Source: Gammaproteobacteria bacterium | GTDB lineage: Bacteria; Pseudomonadota; Gammaproteobacteria; Competibacterales; Competibacteraceae | Assembly (NCBI GenBank): GCA_020846135.1 | Contig: JADLEK010000017.1 | Coordinates: 1 to 64,000 of the forward strand | Reading direction: 5' to 3' | Length of the DNA stretch: 64,000 bases | Part shown: positions 18,545-27,245 of the stretch, piece by piece | How positions within the stretch are numbered: position 1 is the stretch's first letter | Layout: each line of letters starts with the position of its first letter | Program-made: the position numbers and the translations under genes | Notes under the pieces: generated by a model | What the model was told of the DNA's origin: nothing | Databases searched by the model: none | What the model saw: only the letters and a program-made list of their open reading frames with translations

Positions 18545-18700
18545 AGGCGTTGCCACGGTTGATGGTCATGTCACGCACAAACGAAAGATCAATTTTCAGT
18601 TAGTTCGCTTCAATCTACTGCAAATATGGTGAGCGAAGAATAACCGGTCCCGAAATCGTCAATCGACAGCCGGACGCCCATCGCTTTCAATTCCCCTGAG
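18545..18700 (-). pseudogene. Remnant of an EAL-domain (c-di-GMP phosphodiesterase) gene
   Basis: The minus strand reads ELKAMGVRLSIDDFGTGYSS (18638-18697), the unmistakable DDFGTGYSS core of EAL domains, then a stop. After a shift of frame it continues with PYL, two stops, and LKIDLSFVRDMTINRGNASI ending near 18545. Homology stops there. The EAL motif itself, the rest of the barrel and any sensor domain are missing. This is a short, frameshifted fossil inside a 549-base intergenic stretch (18314-18862) that also holds two inverted repeats. Confidence 0.8.
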
Positions 18701-18710
18701 CGGGGTGAGT

Positions 18711-18753
18711 ACCGCCCACCTAATAATAGATGATTGGGAGGAAGGTGGGCGGT
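18711..18753. repeat. 11-bp inverted repeat beside the EAL remnant
   Basis: ACCGCCCACCT (18711-18721) is perfectly complementary to 18743-18753 across 21 bases. It abuts the 5' break of the EAL fossil and may mark the end of an old insertion. Confidence 0.5.
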
Positions 18754-18775
18754 GTACACCCTACAACTGGTTTCC

Positions 18776-18800
18776 GTCATTCCCGCGAATGCGGGAATCC
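18776..18800. repeat. REP-like hairpin GTCATTCCCGC-GAAT-GCGGGAAT
   Basis: ATTCCCGC (18779-18786), loop GAAT, then GCGGGAAT (18791-18798). It is related in core and loop to the longer hairpin at 1303-1332, so it is probably a second copy of a dispersed palindromic element. Confidence 0.6.
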
Positions 18801-18862
18801 AGTTTCGCGGGCATGACACATTGAGAAATGCTGAGAACTGCCGGAAGAATCTTTTCAGGGTT

Positions 18863-20623
18863 TCAGGAACCCGCCTGAGCCTTGTTCTCGACCGCCGTTT
18901 GCGTCTGCATCCGGTACAGACTGGCGTACAACCCGTTCCGGGCCAGCAGTTCCGCATGGTTGCCCATTTCAACAATCCGGCCCCGGTCCAGCGCCACAAT
19001 CCGGTCGGCATTCTCAATCGTCGAGAGCCGGTGGGCAATGATGAACGCGGTGCGGCCCTGACGCAGGGCGTCCAGCGCCTGTTGAACCTTGCGCTCGGAC
19101 TGGGTATCCAGCGCCGAGGTGGCTTCGTCCAGAATCAGAATCGGCGCATTTTTCAACAGTGCGCGGGCAATGGCGATCCGCTGTCGCTGCCCGCCCGACA
19201 GCCGTGCGCCGTTCTCGCCGATCAGAGTCTCCATGCCCTGCGGCAACTCCCGGATGAAGTCCATGGCATGCGCGCTTTCCGCCGCCTCAATCAGTTGCTC
19301 CGCGCTAGCCTGAAACCCGGCGCCGTAGGCGATATTGGCGGCCACGGTGTCGTTGAACAGCACAATGTCTTGGCTGACGTAGGCGATATTGGCCCGCAAA
19401 TCAGCCAGTCGCAGTTCCCGGATCGGTATCCCATCCAGCAGAATGTCGCCGGACTCTAGTTCGTAGAAGCGCGGCAGCAAGCCCATCAGGGTGGTTTTGC
19501 CACTGCCGGATGGGCCGACCAGGGCGATGGTTTCGCCCGGTTGCACGTCCAAATCCAGATCCTGGATCACCGCTGTGCCTTCATTGCGATAACGATGGGT
19601 TGCGGCCCGGAAACGGACCTGGCCCTGGGTGCCGCCCATGGTCCGGGTTCCCTGATCCGGCTCCGGCGGCTCGTCGAGCAGCGCAAAAATGGTTTCCGCC
19701 GCCGCCAGCCCGCGCTGGAGTTGCTCGTTGACCTTGGTCAGCCGCTTGATCGGGGCCAGCAGCATCGCCATGGCTCCGAACAGCGAGACAAACCCGCCGA
19801 CGGTGATTTGATCGGCGAGCGATTGCAGCGAGGCCAGATAGATCATCGCGCCCAGGGCCATGATCGCCAGCAACTGCACCAGCGGGCCGCTGGCTTCGGA
19901 TGCGGTAGCCAGCTTCATGCTGAACTGGCGGACTCGGTTGTTGACCCGGTTAAACCGGCGACGCTCATAATCCTGCCCGCCGAAGATCTTGATGACCTTA
20001 TGGGCTTGCAGCATTTCGTCGATCACATGGGTCAGTTCGCCCATCAGTTCTTGCAGTTGGCGGCTCAACCGCCGCAGTCGCCGGCTGACCAGCCGCACGA
20101 TCAGGGCGATGCCGGGCGCGATCAGAAAGGCCAGCAGCGAGAGCTTCCAGTTCAGGTAAACCATCCAGCCCAGCAGACCGATCACGGCCAGTCCGTCCTT
20201 GACTAGCGTCACCAGCGCCTGAGTGGTCGCGGTCATGACCTGGCTGACATTGTAGGTCAGGCAGGAGAGTAGATTGCCGGCGGAATGGTCGTCAAAATAG
20301 CGGGTGGGCAAGGTCAGCAGGCGGGCAAACAGCGCCTCACGCAAGGCCATGACCACCCGGTGCGCGACCCAGTCCATCGCGACCGAACCAGTGAATCCAG
20401 CCACGCCGCGCACCATGAACACCGTGATCAGCAACACTGGCATCAGCCGAATTGATTCAGGGTCCTTGGCGACAAAGCTGCCATCCAGCAGCGGCTGAAT
20501 CAGCGCCGGGATCATCGGCTCGGTGGCGGCAGCGATCATGGTGCCCAGCAACGAGAGTGCGAAAATGCGGCGATACGGCTGAACATAGCGCAGCAGCCGG
20601 AAATAAAGCTCTCTGCTGTTCAT
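18863..20623 (-). CDS. msbA: Lipid A export permease/ATPase MsbA
   Basis: A 586-residue ABC half-transporter. Six N-terminal membrane spans (about residues 20-300) are followed by an ATPase domain with Walker A GPSGSGKTT, signature LSGGQRQRIAIARALL and Walker B ILILDEATSALD. It begins SRELYFRLLRYVQPY, as MsbA proteins do, and flips core-lipid A across the inner membrane. It precedes, in function, the lptCAB genes at 46-48 kb. The ATG at 20623 is chosen over a TTG two codons upstream. The ProQ-domain gene lies 21 bases upstream on the same strand. Confidence 0.93.
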   Translation of the reverse strand: MNSRELYFRLLRYVQPYRRIFALSLLGTMIAAATEPMIPALIQPLLDGSFVAKDPESIRLMPVLLITVFMVRGVAGFTGSVAMDWVAHRVVMALREALFARLLTLPTRYFDDHSAGNLLSCLTYNVSQVMTATTQALVTLVKDGLAVIGLLGWMVYLNWKLSLLAFLIAPGIALIVRLVSRRLRRLSRQLQELMGELTHVIDEMLQAHKVIKIFGGQDYERRRFNRVNNRVRQFSMKLATASEASGPLVQLLAIMALGAMIYLASLQSLADQITVGGFVSLFGAMAMLLAPIKRLTKVNEQLQRGLAAAETIFALLDEPPEPDQGTRTMGGTQGQVRFRAATHRYRNEGTAVIQDLDLDVQPGETIALVGPSGSGKTTLMGLLPRFYELESGDILLDGIPIRELRLADLRANIAYVSQDIVLFNDTVAANIAYGAGFQASAEQLIEAAESAHAMDFIRELPQGMETLIGENGARLSGGQRQRIAIARALLKNAPILILDEATSALDTQSERKVQQALDALRQGRTAFIIAHRLSTIENADRIVALDRGRIVEMGNHAELLARNGLYASLYRMQTQTAVENKAQAGS

Positions 20624-20644
20624 GGGCAACCGGACGCCGCACGA

Positions 20645-21478
20645 TCAGCTTGGCGGGTCACTGCGTCCCTTCAGGCTCAATTTCGGGCGGTCGATGAGTG
20701 GAGCCGCTGGCGCTGGCGGGGGTGCTGGCGCGGGGGGTAGTTGTGGAACTGGCGCTTTGGGTTCTGCCGGCGTCGCCGCTGCATCCAGCTTGAGTTTCTT
20801 CTCAAACACCTGCACCGCCGGGTTTTCCAGCCGAAAGCCGCCTTTGACCCCCTCGCCCATCTTGCCGGTGATGGCCGCGACCCATTGCGGGTAGTTTTCG
20901 GCAGCCGCCTTCAGGTTGTTCCACATCTTGTTCTTTACTTCCACAACCACCGTTCGTCCGTCAGCCTGAACGGCAAAGAGCATGGTTTGCGCCGAGGCCG
21001 GTTTCGCCTGCGGCAGTTCGTTAATCTTCAGGGTCACATCAAGTTTGCCGGGAATCGCCATTGCAATGATCTCTTGGAGGAGGGCCATTCGGTCTATCGG
21101 AGGCAGCTTCGGCGCCGGGGATGGTGGGAGGGATGTCGACTCATCGGAACCGGGCGACGTAGTTGCTTCCGGTTTTTTCCGGGGAGTTTTGGCGAACGCC
21201 TGCTGGTCGGGCGTCACCTCGCCCGCCGGCTGACCATCCAGGCCGTAACGCGGTCCGCCTGCTGCCACTGCCTTGCGATAGGCAAAGCTGCCGGTATAAA
21301 CCTTGAGCGACCGGCGGATCATGGTGCGGCTCAGATCGGTCAGCGCCGGATGCACTCCGGCCAGCGCCATCACTTCCTCACCAAGCCCGATCCGCAGCGG
21401 TTTGGGCGTGGACCGGTTGAAGCAGACCGGAAAGGTTTCGCACAGCCGGTCAATAATGGGGTTCACGTCGTAAGACAT
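20645..21478 (-). CDS. proQ: ProQ/FinO-domain RNA-binding protein
   Basis: A 277-residue protein. Its first 105 residues match the ProQ/FinO RNA-chaperone domain: IIDRLCETFPVCFN, PLRIGLGEEV, SRTMIRRSLKVYTGSFAYRK (20 residues) and RYGLDGQPAGEVT. A linker and a second, unassigned region with repeated Ala/Pro runs follow. The tail is proline-rich. ProQ proteins bind structured RNAs and 3' ends. AGAGG supports the ATG at 21478. Probably co-transcribed with msbA. The C-terminal half is unlike the short Tudor-like domain of E. coli ProQ. Confidence 0.85.
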   Translation of the reverse strand: MSYDVNPIIDRLCETFPVCFNRSTPKPLRIGLGEEVMALAGVHPALTDLSRTMIRRSLKVYTGSFAYRKAVAAGGPRYGLDGQPAGEVTPDQQAFAKTPRKKPEATTSPGSDESTSLPPSPAPKLPPIDRMALLQEIIAMAIPGKLDVTLKINELPQAKPASAQTMLFAVQADGRTVVVEVKNKMWNNLKAAAENYPQWVAAITGKMGEGVKGGFRLENPAVQVFEKKLKLDAAATPAEPKAPVPQLPPAPAPPPAPAAPLIDRPKLSLKGRSDPPS

Positions 21479-21571
21479 TCGCGCCTCTCGCTCTGGAACA
21501 GAATGGCTAGTGTTCCACAATTGCCGACCGTTTGCAGCTCCAACCCAAGGCAATCACAATCTGTAGCTGGA

Positions 21572-22900
21572 TTATGGCGGCGGTTGTTGGGGTTTGCGCA
21601 CCGCCGCGGTCGTCCGGATATGCTGGGCAAAGTCGGGATAGCGCTCCAGAATGGACTCGAACGCCTCCCGTTCGAGGACAAACAGGTCGCAGTAATCGGT
21701 AGCCTGAACGGTGGCGTTGCGCGGGGCGTGATCCAGCAGCGCCATCTCGCCGAAAAAATCGCCATCATGCAGGGTTGCGATCACTGCGCCGCTCGCGGTG
21801 AGAACCTCCACGACGCCGCGCTGGATGACATACAGGGCATCGGCGGCATCGCCGGCGCGGAACAGGATTTCGCCGGGCATTGCTACCCGGGGTTTGAAGG
21901 CCAGAACAATCGCTTCCGCTGATGGCCGTTCGGCGCCGCGAAAAAAGGGCACCCGGTCGATCAGTTCCGCATGGAGCGCCAGGACAATTTTGGTGCGGAG
22001 GATGGGCGGCAAGGTCGCCAGCACTGTGCGATCATCGTAGCCATGCCGGCTTTCCCACAAGTAGCGGTAATAGGCGCGGACCTTGACCCGCAATGGCTTG
22101 GGAATCTGGTGGTGGCGCATGAAGGCTTCAGCCCGATCGACTTTGCTCAGGTAGCGTTCGCGCTCCGCATCAATACGCAGCAGCAGAGTCGCCACATTAC
22201 CCAGAATGAAGCCGAAGACGCCGACCCCTACCAGCATCGCCAGGCAGGCATAGAGCATCTGCGCCAGGGTTTGCGGATGAATATCGCCATAACCCACCGT
22301 GGCCAGCGTCGTAATTGTCCAGTACACCGCCGCGACATACTCAAACGCCAGGTCAGGATTATGGCCGGCGGAACCGCTGCCCAACCCGATCCAGCCGCAG
22401 GCCAGGAGATGGATCATCAACGGGAGAATAGCGCCGACCGAACCCAGCCGAGCCGCGCCCGGATGCAGCGCATCGAGCCGTTGCCGCAAGGCCCAGGCCT
22501 CCTGAAAACCACGCAGCAACGGGAACTTGGCCAGATAGAATAGTGTGGCGGTGTTGCCCAAGGTTGATTCCGCGACGCTGACCAGCGGCAGGGCGGCCAA
22601 GCCCAGCGCCAGCAGCCACCCGCGGCCCCGGCCCGTCCGGCGGTATTCACCCCAGGCGGCCAGCAACGGGATCAGCAACAACGCCAGGATACTCCAGTCG
22701 AACAGGGCATCGGTCCAGGACGCCGCGATCAGCGTCGGGAAGACCAGCAGGAGCGGAATCCAGAACCCGCTAATCAGGGCGGCGCCGATCAAGCCGAACC
22801 GGTTAAGGCGGTAGAACCAGCCGTGTAGCCACCAGGAGGCTTCCCGGGCAACCGGCGTATCTGGAGAGGCAGTGGGTGAAAGCAAAGCGGCTAATCCCAA
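21572..22900 (-). CDS. Cyclic-nucleotide-gated-type K+ channel
   Basis: A 442-residue membrane channel. Hydrophobic segments at about residues 35-180 are followed by the pore loop TTLATVGYGD, a K+ selectivity filter, a last span and a linker. A C-terminal cyclic-nucleotide-binding domain (about 320-430) has GDFFGEMALLDHAPRNATVQA (in pieces). The phosphate-binding Arg is kept, but the next Thr/Ser is Asn. The first span region lacks an obvious S4 arginine ladder. The start is TTG at 22900 and uncertain. Divergent from the SEDS gene. Confidence 0.88.
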   Translation of the reverse strand: MGLAALLSPTASPDTPVAREASWWLHGWFYRLNRFGLIGAALISGFWIPLLLVFPTLIAASWTDALFDWSILALLLIPLLAAWGEYRRTGRGRGWLLALGLAALPLVSVAESTLGNTATLFYLAKFPLLRGFQEAWALRQRLDALHPGAARLGSVGAILPLMIHLLACGWIGLGSGSAGHNPDLAFEYVAAVYWTITTLATVGYGDIHPQTLAQMLYACLAMLVGVGVFGFILGNVATLLLRIDAERERYLSKVDRAEAFMRHHQIPKPLRVKVRAYYRYLWESRHGYDDRTVLATLPPILRTKIVLALHAELIDRVPFFRGAERPSAEAIVLAFKPRVAMPGEILFRAGDAADALYVIQRGVVEVLTASGAVIATLHDGDFFGEMALLDHAPRNATVQATDYCDLFVLEREAFESILERYPDFAQHIRTTAAVRKPQQPPP

Positions 22901-22920
22901 GCGCGGATAGAAAACGCCAT

Positions 22921-23028
22921 ATCGAATCCCATCGAATCCAATTCAGCCACGTCAAGGCTATTCATAACAGGCAGGCGCGCAGAAAGTCCTGCATGCTAAT
23001 TTTGGCGACCTTGCCACAGAAAGTCCTG
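22921..23028. repeat. Two pairs of direct repeats between channel and SEDS genes
   Basis: ATCGAATCC occurs twice in tandem (22921-22940). CAGAAAGTCCTG occurs at 22980-22991 and again at 23017-23028, start to start 37 bases. They fill the divergent intergenic region and could be operator half-sites; nothing else is recognised there. Confidence 0.45.
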
Positions 23029-23080
23029 AAATTTTGAAATTGATGATGCCCGAATCCATTTTCTCGCCCATGGACGAATC

Positions 23081-25435
23081 ATGAGGTTTGCATTCCGCCT
23101 GCTGATCGGGCTATTGCCCGCGCTGGGCATCGCCTGGACGGTTGGCCATGCCCCCATCTGGCTGGAGCCGCGTCTGCTCACCGTGCCCCTGGAGCCGGGG
23201 CAAAGCCTGACGCTGGGCCGTGAAGCGCTGTGGGCGCCCCAGGCTGACAGCGTTCATCTCCAGTTGCGTCGGGATCTGAACGGCGGCTGGCAGCTGGCGA
23301 ACCTCGCGCCCGGCAAGTCGGTGATCTGGCGACCCGCATCGGAACGCGACGACCAGACCACCCGGCAGTGGCTACTGACGCCGGGCGCGGCCTTTACCGT
23401 CGGAACTCAGGCGTTGACGGTACTCATTGCTGATCCGGAGCGATTCACCCTGCAAAGCGGGGATCAATCCTGGGACTATGACGGATTCCGTTTGCAGCGG
23501 AACGGCCAGCCATTGCCGGAGTGTTATCCCGGTTGGCGATCTTCATGGCGTGACGGACTGGCGATCCTGGGACTGGGCAAGCGGGTCAAACGGCCCTTGC
23601 GGCTGGGCGGCGGAGTGTATTGCGCTGACCGACTGGGATTGCCGGGAACCCCTGTCGATACCGCGATGATCATCTCGACTGGCGCCGGCTTTGCGCTGCG
23701 ACCGGGCGACTCTGGGCGAGCGGATGGGCTACCCGTGATCGTGGCGGCCGGGACGCCGGAAGCAGAGTCACTGTGGCAACGGGCGGTCCCGCTGGCGGTG
23801 GGTGATTCTCTGATCGTCGGTCGCACCCATTACCGGGTGACGCAAACTTCGCCAACTTTGCAACTGGCGGTATTGGCCCGCGCGCAACGCTGGCCGGCGG
23901 AGTCTGAGCCTCCGGTGATCTCCCCGGTCGTGGTGACGCAGTGGCGACCGATCGCTTGGTGGTGGCCGGTTGACGGGGATAGCTGGCCATGGCCGCTCGG
24001 CTTGGCATTGCCGGCGCTGGCGATCGGCTGGTTCTGGCCGAAGCGGCGGATGATCTGGCAAATAGCGGGCGCGTTGGCCCTGGCCGGCGCTGGCCTGGGT
24101 GCGTATGTCAGCCGCGAGACCCTGCCGACGCTATGGCCGTATCTGCTGGCCTGGTCGGCGCTGCTGGTTTGGCTGATGACCGTCCGCTCCCGCTGGAGCG
24201 TCGGGTTGCTGGCGACGCTCGGGCTGCTGCTGGGCAGCGGCCTGATGGCTTTGTTGCAATTGGGCGTGGGAGCGGGCGAATCCGGCTGGCTGCGCTATGG
24301 CGGTGGCAACGCGGCGCTGGCCGGGGCATTCGGCTGGCTGGCCTGGGCGATCTGGAACGGCTGGCGGTGGTGGAGACCAGTAAATGGTCTGGAGCCGCAC
24401 TGGGTCGATTGGGGCTTGCGGGGACTCAATGGCGTGGCGCTAACCCTGCTGACGCTGCAAATCGGGTTTGGCAATGAGCGGGGCTGGGCCGGGTTGCAGC
24501 CGTTTGAATTGACCAAGCTGGCGCTGCTCACTGCCGCCGCTTATGCCTTGACCGTGCTGGCGAAGCCAGGGGGGAGCGACCGTTCCGGAAACCGGTCGCG
24601 GTGGTTGCGATATCTGGGACCTCTGGGGCTGCTGGCGGCGGTCAGCAGTTTCGCGCTGCTGTTCCTGCGCGATTTTTCGCCGCTGGCTCTGCTGTCGCTC
24701 TGGAGCCTGGCGATGATGTTGGCTTGGCTGGGTCGACATCCCCACCCGCACCATCGCCGCTTTGGGCAAAGGACGATCATCGGCCTGACGCTGATGGTGG
24801 TGGTGGGTCTGGCTTGGCTGCATCAATATCCGCAGACTTTCCCACTGAATTTTCAGGCGGATCGGATTCGGGTCTGGGCCGCACCGGAGCAGTATCCCCA
24901 TGCCGGCTATCAACTGCGGCGAGCGCTGGAACTCATTCGGGCGGGCGGTTGGCAGGGAACCGTCTGGAACGACCCGGCTAATGGCCGGATCATGACGCTC
25001 CCCGCAGTCCAAAATGACTTCACTTTGGCGTTTTTCCTGAATCGTTATGGCGGAGGGGCTGGACTGGTCCTGGTAGCGTTGCAGGTGGCCCTGATGGCGC
25101 TGTTGCTCGGAATGGCCGGGCGCTGCTTCGCGCCACCCCAGCGCTGCGCGCCACTCCTCCTTATCCAAGGAGGGGAAAACGCACCGCGTGGATCGGTTGC
25201 CGATGAGCGTCGATCTGGCCTCGGTCCGTTTGCCGGATTTGCGCTTTATGGCGGCGCGGCTTGGTTGGGCGCGCATTTTCTGGTTTCATGGGGGACTAAT
25301 CTGGGTTTTCTGCCGGTGATGGGGCAGCCCATGCCGCTGTTGTCAGCAGCCGGCAGTCACCTGACGTTGTTGATATTGCCGGTGCTAGCGTTGGCTATCG
25401 CGGTCGAGGAACAAAATCATGACGACTCCCACTGA
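23081..25435 (+). CDS. SEDS-family (FtsW/RodA-like) protein with large N-terminal extracytoplasmic domain
   Basis: A 784-residue membrane protein. Residues 5-24 form a first span. About 30-290 form a beta-rich domain with an FHA-like look (SLTLGRE, NGGWQLANL). From about 300 on come roughly 12 spans with SEDS hallmarks: QPFELTKLALL (Glu476, Lys479), NDFTLAFFLNRYGG with the conserved Asp646 of the glycosyltransferase site, and GFLPVMGQPMPLLSAAGS. SEDS proteins polymerise lipid II. An insert at 683-716 is encoded by a REP-like element. A 13-codon mini-frame (23043-23084) overlaps the start as ATGA. The partner FHA gene overlaps by 17 bases. Confidence 0.85.
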   Translation: MRFAFRLLIGLLPALGIAWTVGHAPIWLEPRLLTVPLEPGQSLTLGREALWAPQADSVHLQLRRDLNGGWQLANLAPGKSVIWRPASERDDQTTRQWLLTPGAAFTVGTQALTVLIADPERFTLQSGDQSWDYDGFRLQRNGQPLPECYPGWRSSWRDGLAILGLGKRVKRPLRLGGGVYCADRLGLPGTPVDTAMIISTGAGFALRPGDSGRADGLPVIVAAGTPEAESLWQRAVPLAVGDSLIVGRTHYRVTQTSPTLQLAVLARAQRWPAESEPPVISPVVVTQWRPIAWWWPVDGDSWPWPLGLALPALAIGWFWPKRRMIWQIAGALALAGAGLGAYVSRETLPTLWPYLLAWSALLVWLMTVRSRWSVGLLATLGLLLGSGLMALLQLGVGAGESGWLRYGGGNAALAGAFGWLAWAIWNGWRWWRPVNGLEPHWVDWGLRGLNGVALTLLTLQIGFGNERGWAGLQPFELTKLALLTAAAYALTVLAKPGGSDRSGNRSRWLRYLGPLGLLAAVSSFALLFLRDFSPLALLSLWSLAMMLAWLGRHPHPHHRRFGQRTIIGLTLMVVVGLAWLHQYPQTFPLNFQADRIRVWAAPEQYPHAGYQLRRALELIRAGGWQGTVWNDPANGRIMTLPAVQNDFTLAFFLNRYGGGAGLVLVALQVALMALLLGMAGRCFAPPQRCAPLLLIQGGENAPRGSVADERRSGLGPFAGFALYGGAAWLGAHFLVSWGTNLGFLPVMGQPMPLLSAAGSHLTLLILPVLALAIAVEEQNHDDSH
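25156..25173. repeat. REP-like hairpin inside the SEDS gene
   Basis: CCTCCTT (25156-25162) pairs with AAGGAGG (25167-25173). The surrounding 100 bases translate in frame as a polar, Arg-rich insert between two membrane spans, as expected for a C-rich intergenic element that landed in a coding region. Confidence 0.5.
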
Positions 25436-27194
25436 TGCACTGATCGCCTCCGACTATGTGGTGTGCGCCACTCTGCGCAAGGTCGCGGATGTGTTCAACG
25501 TCGATCTGCTCTGGGAGCGCGGGCGCAGCGGCCAGGACGGCATCGCGCTGATGGAAGCGCTCAAACGCTATCCCCGCGCAGTCCGCGCCCGCCAGCGCAA
25601 GGAGACCCGCTATAGTCATGTCATCCTGCGGATTCCTGAACGCGATTATGTCCGGGATGATCGGCTGGAAGACGGCTTTGGCCGGCAGGCGCTGATGGAG
25701 GAACTGCAGCGGCGGCATGAACAGGAATTGAGTCGCTATCTGGCCGATGACGCGACGATCCGTTACCGGGTGGAACCCGATCCGCTGCTCCGCTCCGGTG
25801 AAGTGCAATTTCTGTTTGGCCGAGCGATCCATCTGCCGGCTGAAAATGAAGCGCCGCTGTTCCAGATTCAGGCCGCTGCTGACGGGCCAGGCGACTGGCG
25901 CGAGATCGGGTTGATCTATCCCGGCCAACGTCTGACCCTGCTGAACGGCGACCGCCGGGCCGGCAGCATCGCCATCATCGGCTGGCCGTTTCTCAGCGGC
26001 GAATCGGCCTTGCTGTTGCTGCGGCCCGGCGTTCCGCCAGCCGTCGAGGTCGGCGCTGAACCGGCGGAAAGCCTGATCCTGACGCCTACCGGCGAGGGCG
26101 GTTTCGCCTTGCGCGACCGGCGTGGGCGGGGAATCCGGGTGCGGGTGGCCACGGTGAGCGGGCGGGAGACCGCGCTGGTTCGGCCTGATCTGGCCGCCCG
26201 GTCGGTGGAGGCTCTCCCCGCGCCGGAGGCAACGCCGCTGAGTTTGGCCGCCGCCGCGCCGGATGCTGCGTTGGATGCCGGACTGGATGAGACCTATCCG
26301 CTGATCGATCCCTGGGGCCGGCGCGAGCCGCTGTTGGGCATTGCCACCGACATCGATGACGCCACGCAGCCGTTGCCGGAGCTGGTATGGCCGACCCCGG
26401 CGCCGGAACCAGCCGGATCGCCCGCACCAGTGCCGCCCGAACCCTCCTTGTCCCCAGCGCCATTGCCGCCGGAGCCTAACAGCCAGGCCTTTGCCGAACT
26501 GGAGCAGGGCACTTGGATTCCTGGTCGGCGGGTGGCGCAGTTGCAGGTCATGGGGATTGCGCTGCAACGGCTATCGACCTATGCCGCCGCTGGAATCAGC
26601 GATTGGCGGCTCAGTTTCAACCGGGCCGGCGAATTGACCCCGGATGGTCATCCCGAGGTCGCCGCCTGGTTGCGGATCGATAGCGCCGACCGGGTGTTTG
26701 GCGAAATTACGGGACTGTCAACGCTGCTGGACCTGCCAGGCGTCTGGCGGCCCTTTGCGGAACTGGCATTGGCGCTGTATGTAGCGCCGGGGCCGATGGC
26801 CACCCATTATCTGGGTTGGATGCGGTTGCCTGCGTCGCTGGCGCTGTCGGTGCCCTGCGACCGGGCGGTCAGCTTCGGGCGCGGCTCGGAGGCGGATATT
26901 GCGCCCCGGTTGCTGGCCGATCCGCGCTCGCTGCGCTGGGATGGCAATCGCACCAAATCGCTGGGTATCAGCGCCGAATATCTGGGCCTGTCGCGCCGGC
27001 ATTTGTGCTTGCAGGCGCGCCGCGATGACTGGTGGGTGCAACTGGAAAGCCAGAATATGCCGGTTTACCGATTAACGGCGACGGGTGATTTACTGGATGT
27101 CATGAGTCCGGGGGTCAATACCACCGTCGCCGCCAAGCCAGGCGAGTTACTGGTCGCGGGCGGCTATGTGCTGGCGCTGGGCGCAGTGGCGTGA
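25419..27194 (+). CDS. FHA-domain protein paired with the SEDS gene
   Basis: A 591-residue soluble protein. The N-terminal part (about 50-150: ETRYSHVILRIPERDYVRDD, then RRHEQELSRYL, then RYRVEPDPLLRSGEVQFLFG) resembles the DUF3662 domain of actinobacterial FhaA. A central beta-rich domain, a Pro/Glu-rich linker (about 325-355) and a C-terminal FHA domain follow. The FHA domain has FGRG (Arg488), LSRRH (Ser525, His528) and a later Asn-rich turn. FHA domains bind phosphothreonine. No Ser/Thr kinase is in the window. The overlap with the SEDS gene implies one operon and a regulatory role on wall synthesis. Confidence 0.75.
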   Translation: MTTPTDALIASDYVVCATLRKVADVFNVDLLWERGRSGQDGIALMEALKRYPRAVRARQRKETRYSHVILRIPERDYVRDDRLEDGFGRQALMEELQRRHEQELSRYLADDATIRYRVEPDPLLRSGEVQFLFGRAIHLPAENEAPLFQIQAAADGPGDWREIGLIYPGQRLTLLNGDRRAGSIAIIGWPFLSGESALLLLRPGVPPAVEVGAEPAESLILTPTGEGGFALRDRRGRGIRVRVATVSGRETALVRPDLAARSVEALPAPEATPLSLAAAAPDAALDAGLDETYPLIDPWGRREPLLGIATDIDDATQPLPELVWPTPAPEPAGSPAPVPPEPSLSPAPLPPEPNSQAFAELEQGTWIPGRRVAQLQVMGIALQRLSTYAAAGISDWRLSFNRAGELTPDGHPEVAAWLRIDSADRVFGEITGLSTLLDLPGVWRPFAELALALYVAPGPMATHYLGWMRLPASLALSVPCDRAVSFGRGSEADIAPRLLADPRSLRWDGNRTKSLGISAEYLGLSRRHLCLQARRDDWWVQLESQNMPVYRLTATGDLLDVMSPGVNTTVAAKPGELLVAGGYVLALGAVA

Positions 27195-27245
27195 GGAGTG
27201 GATTCCGGAAAAATCTGATTCATATGGGGTAGGATGTCTGATTAG

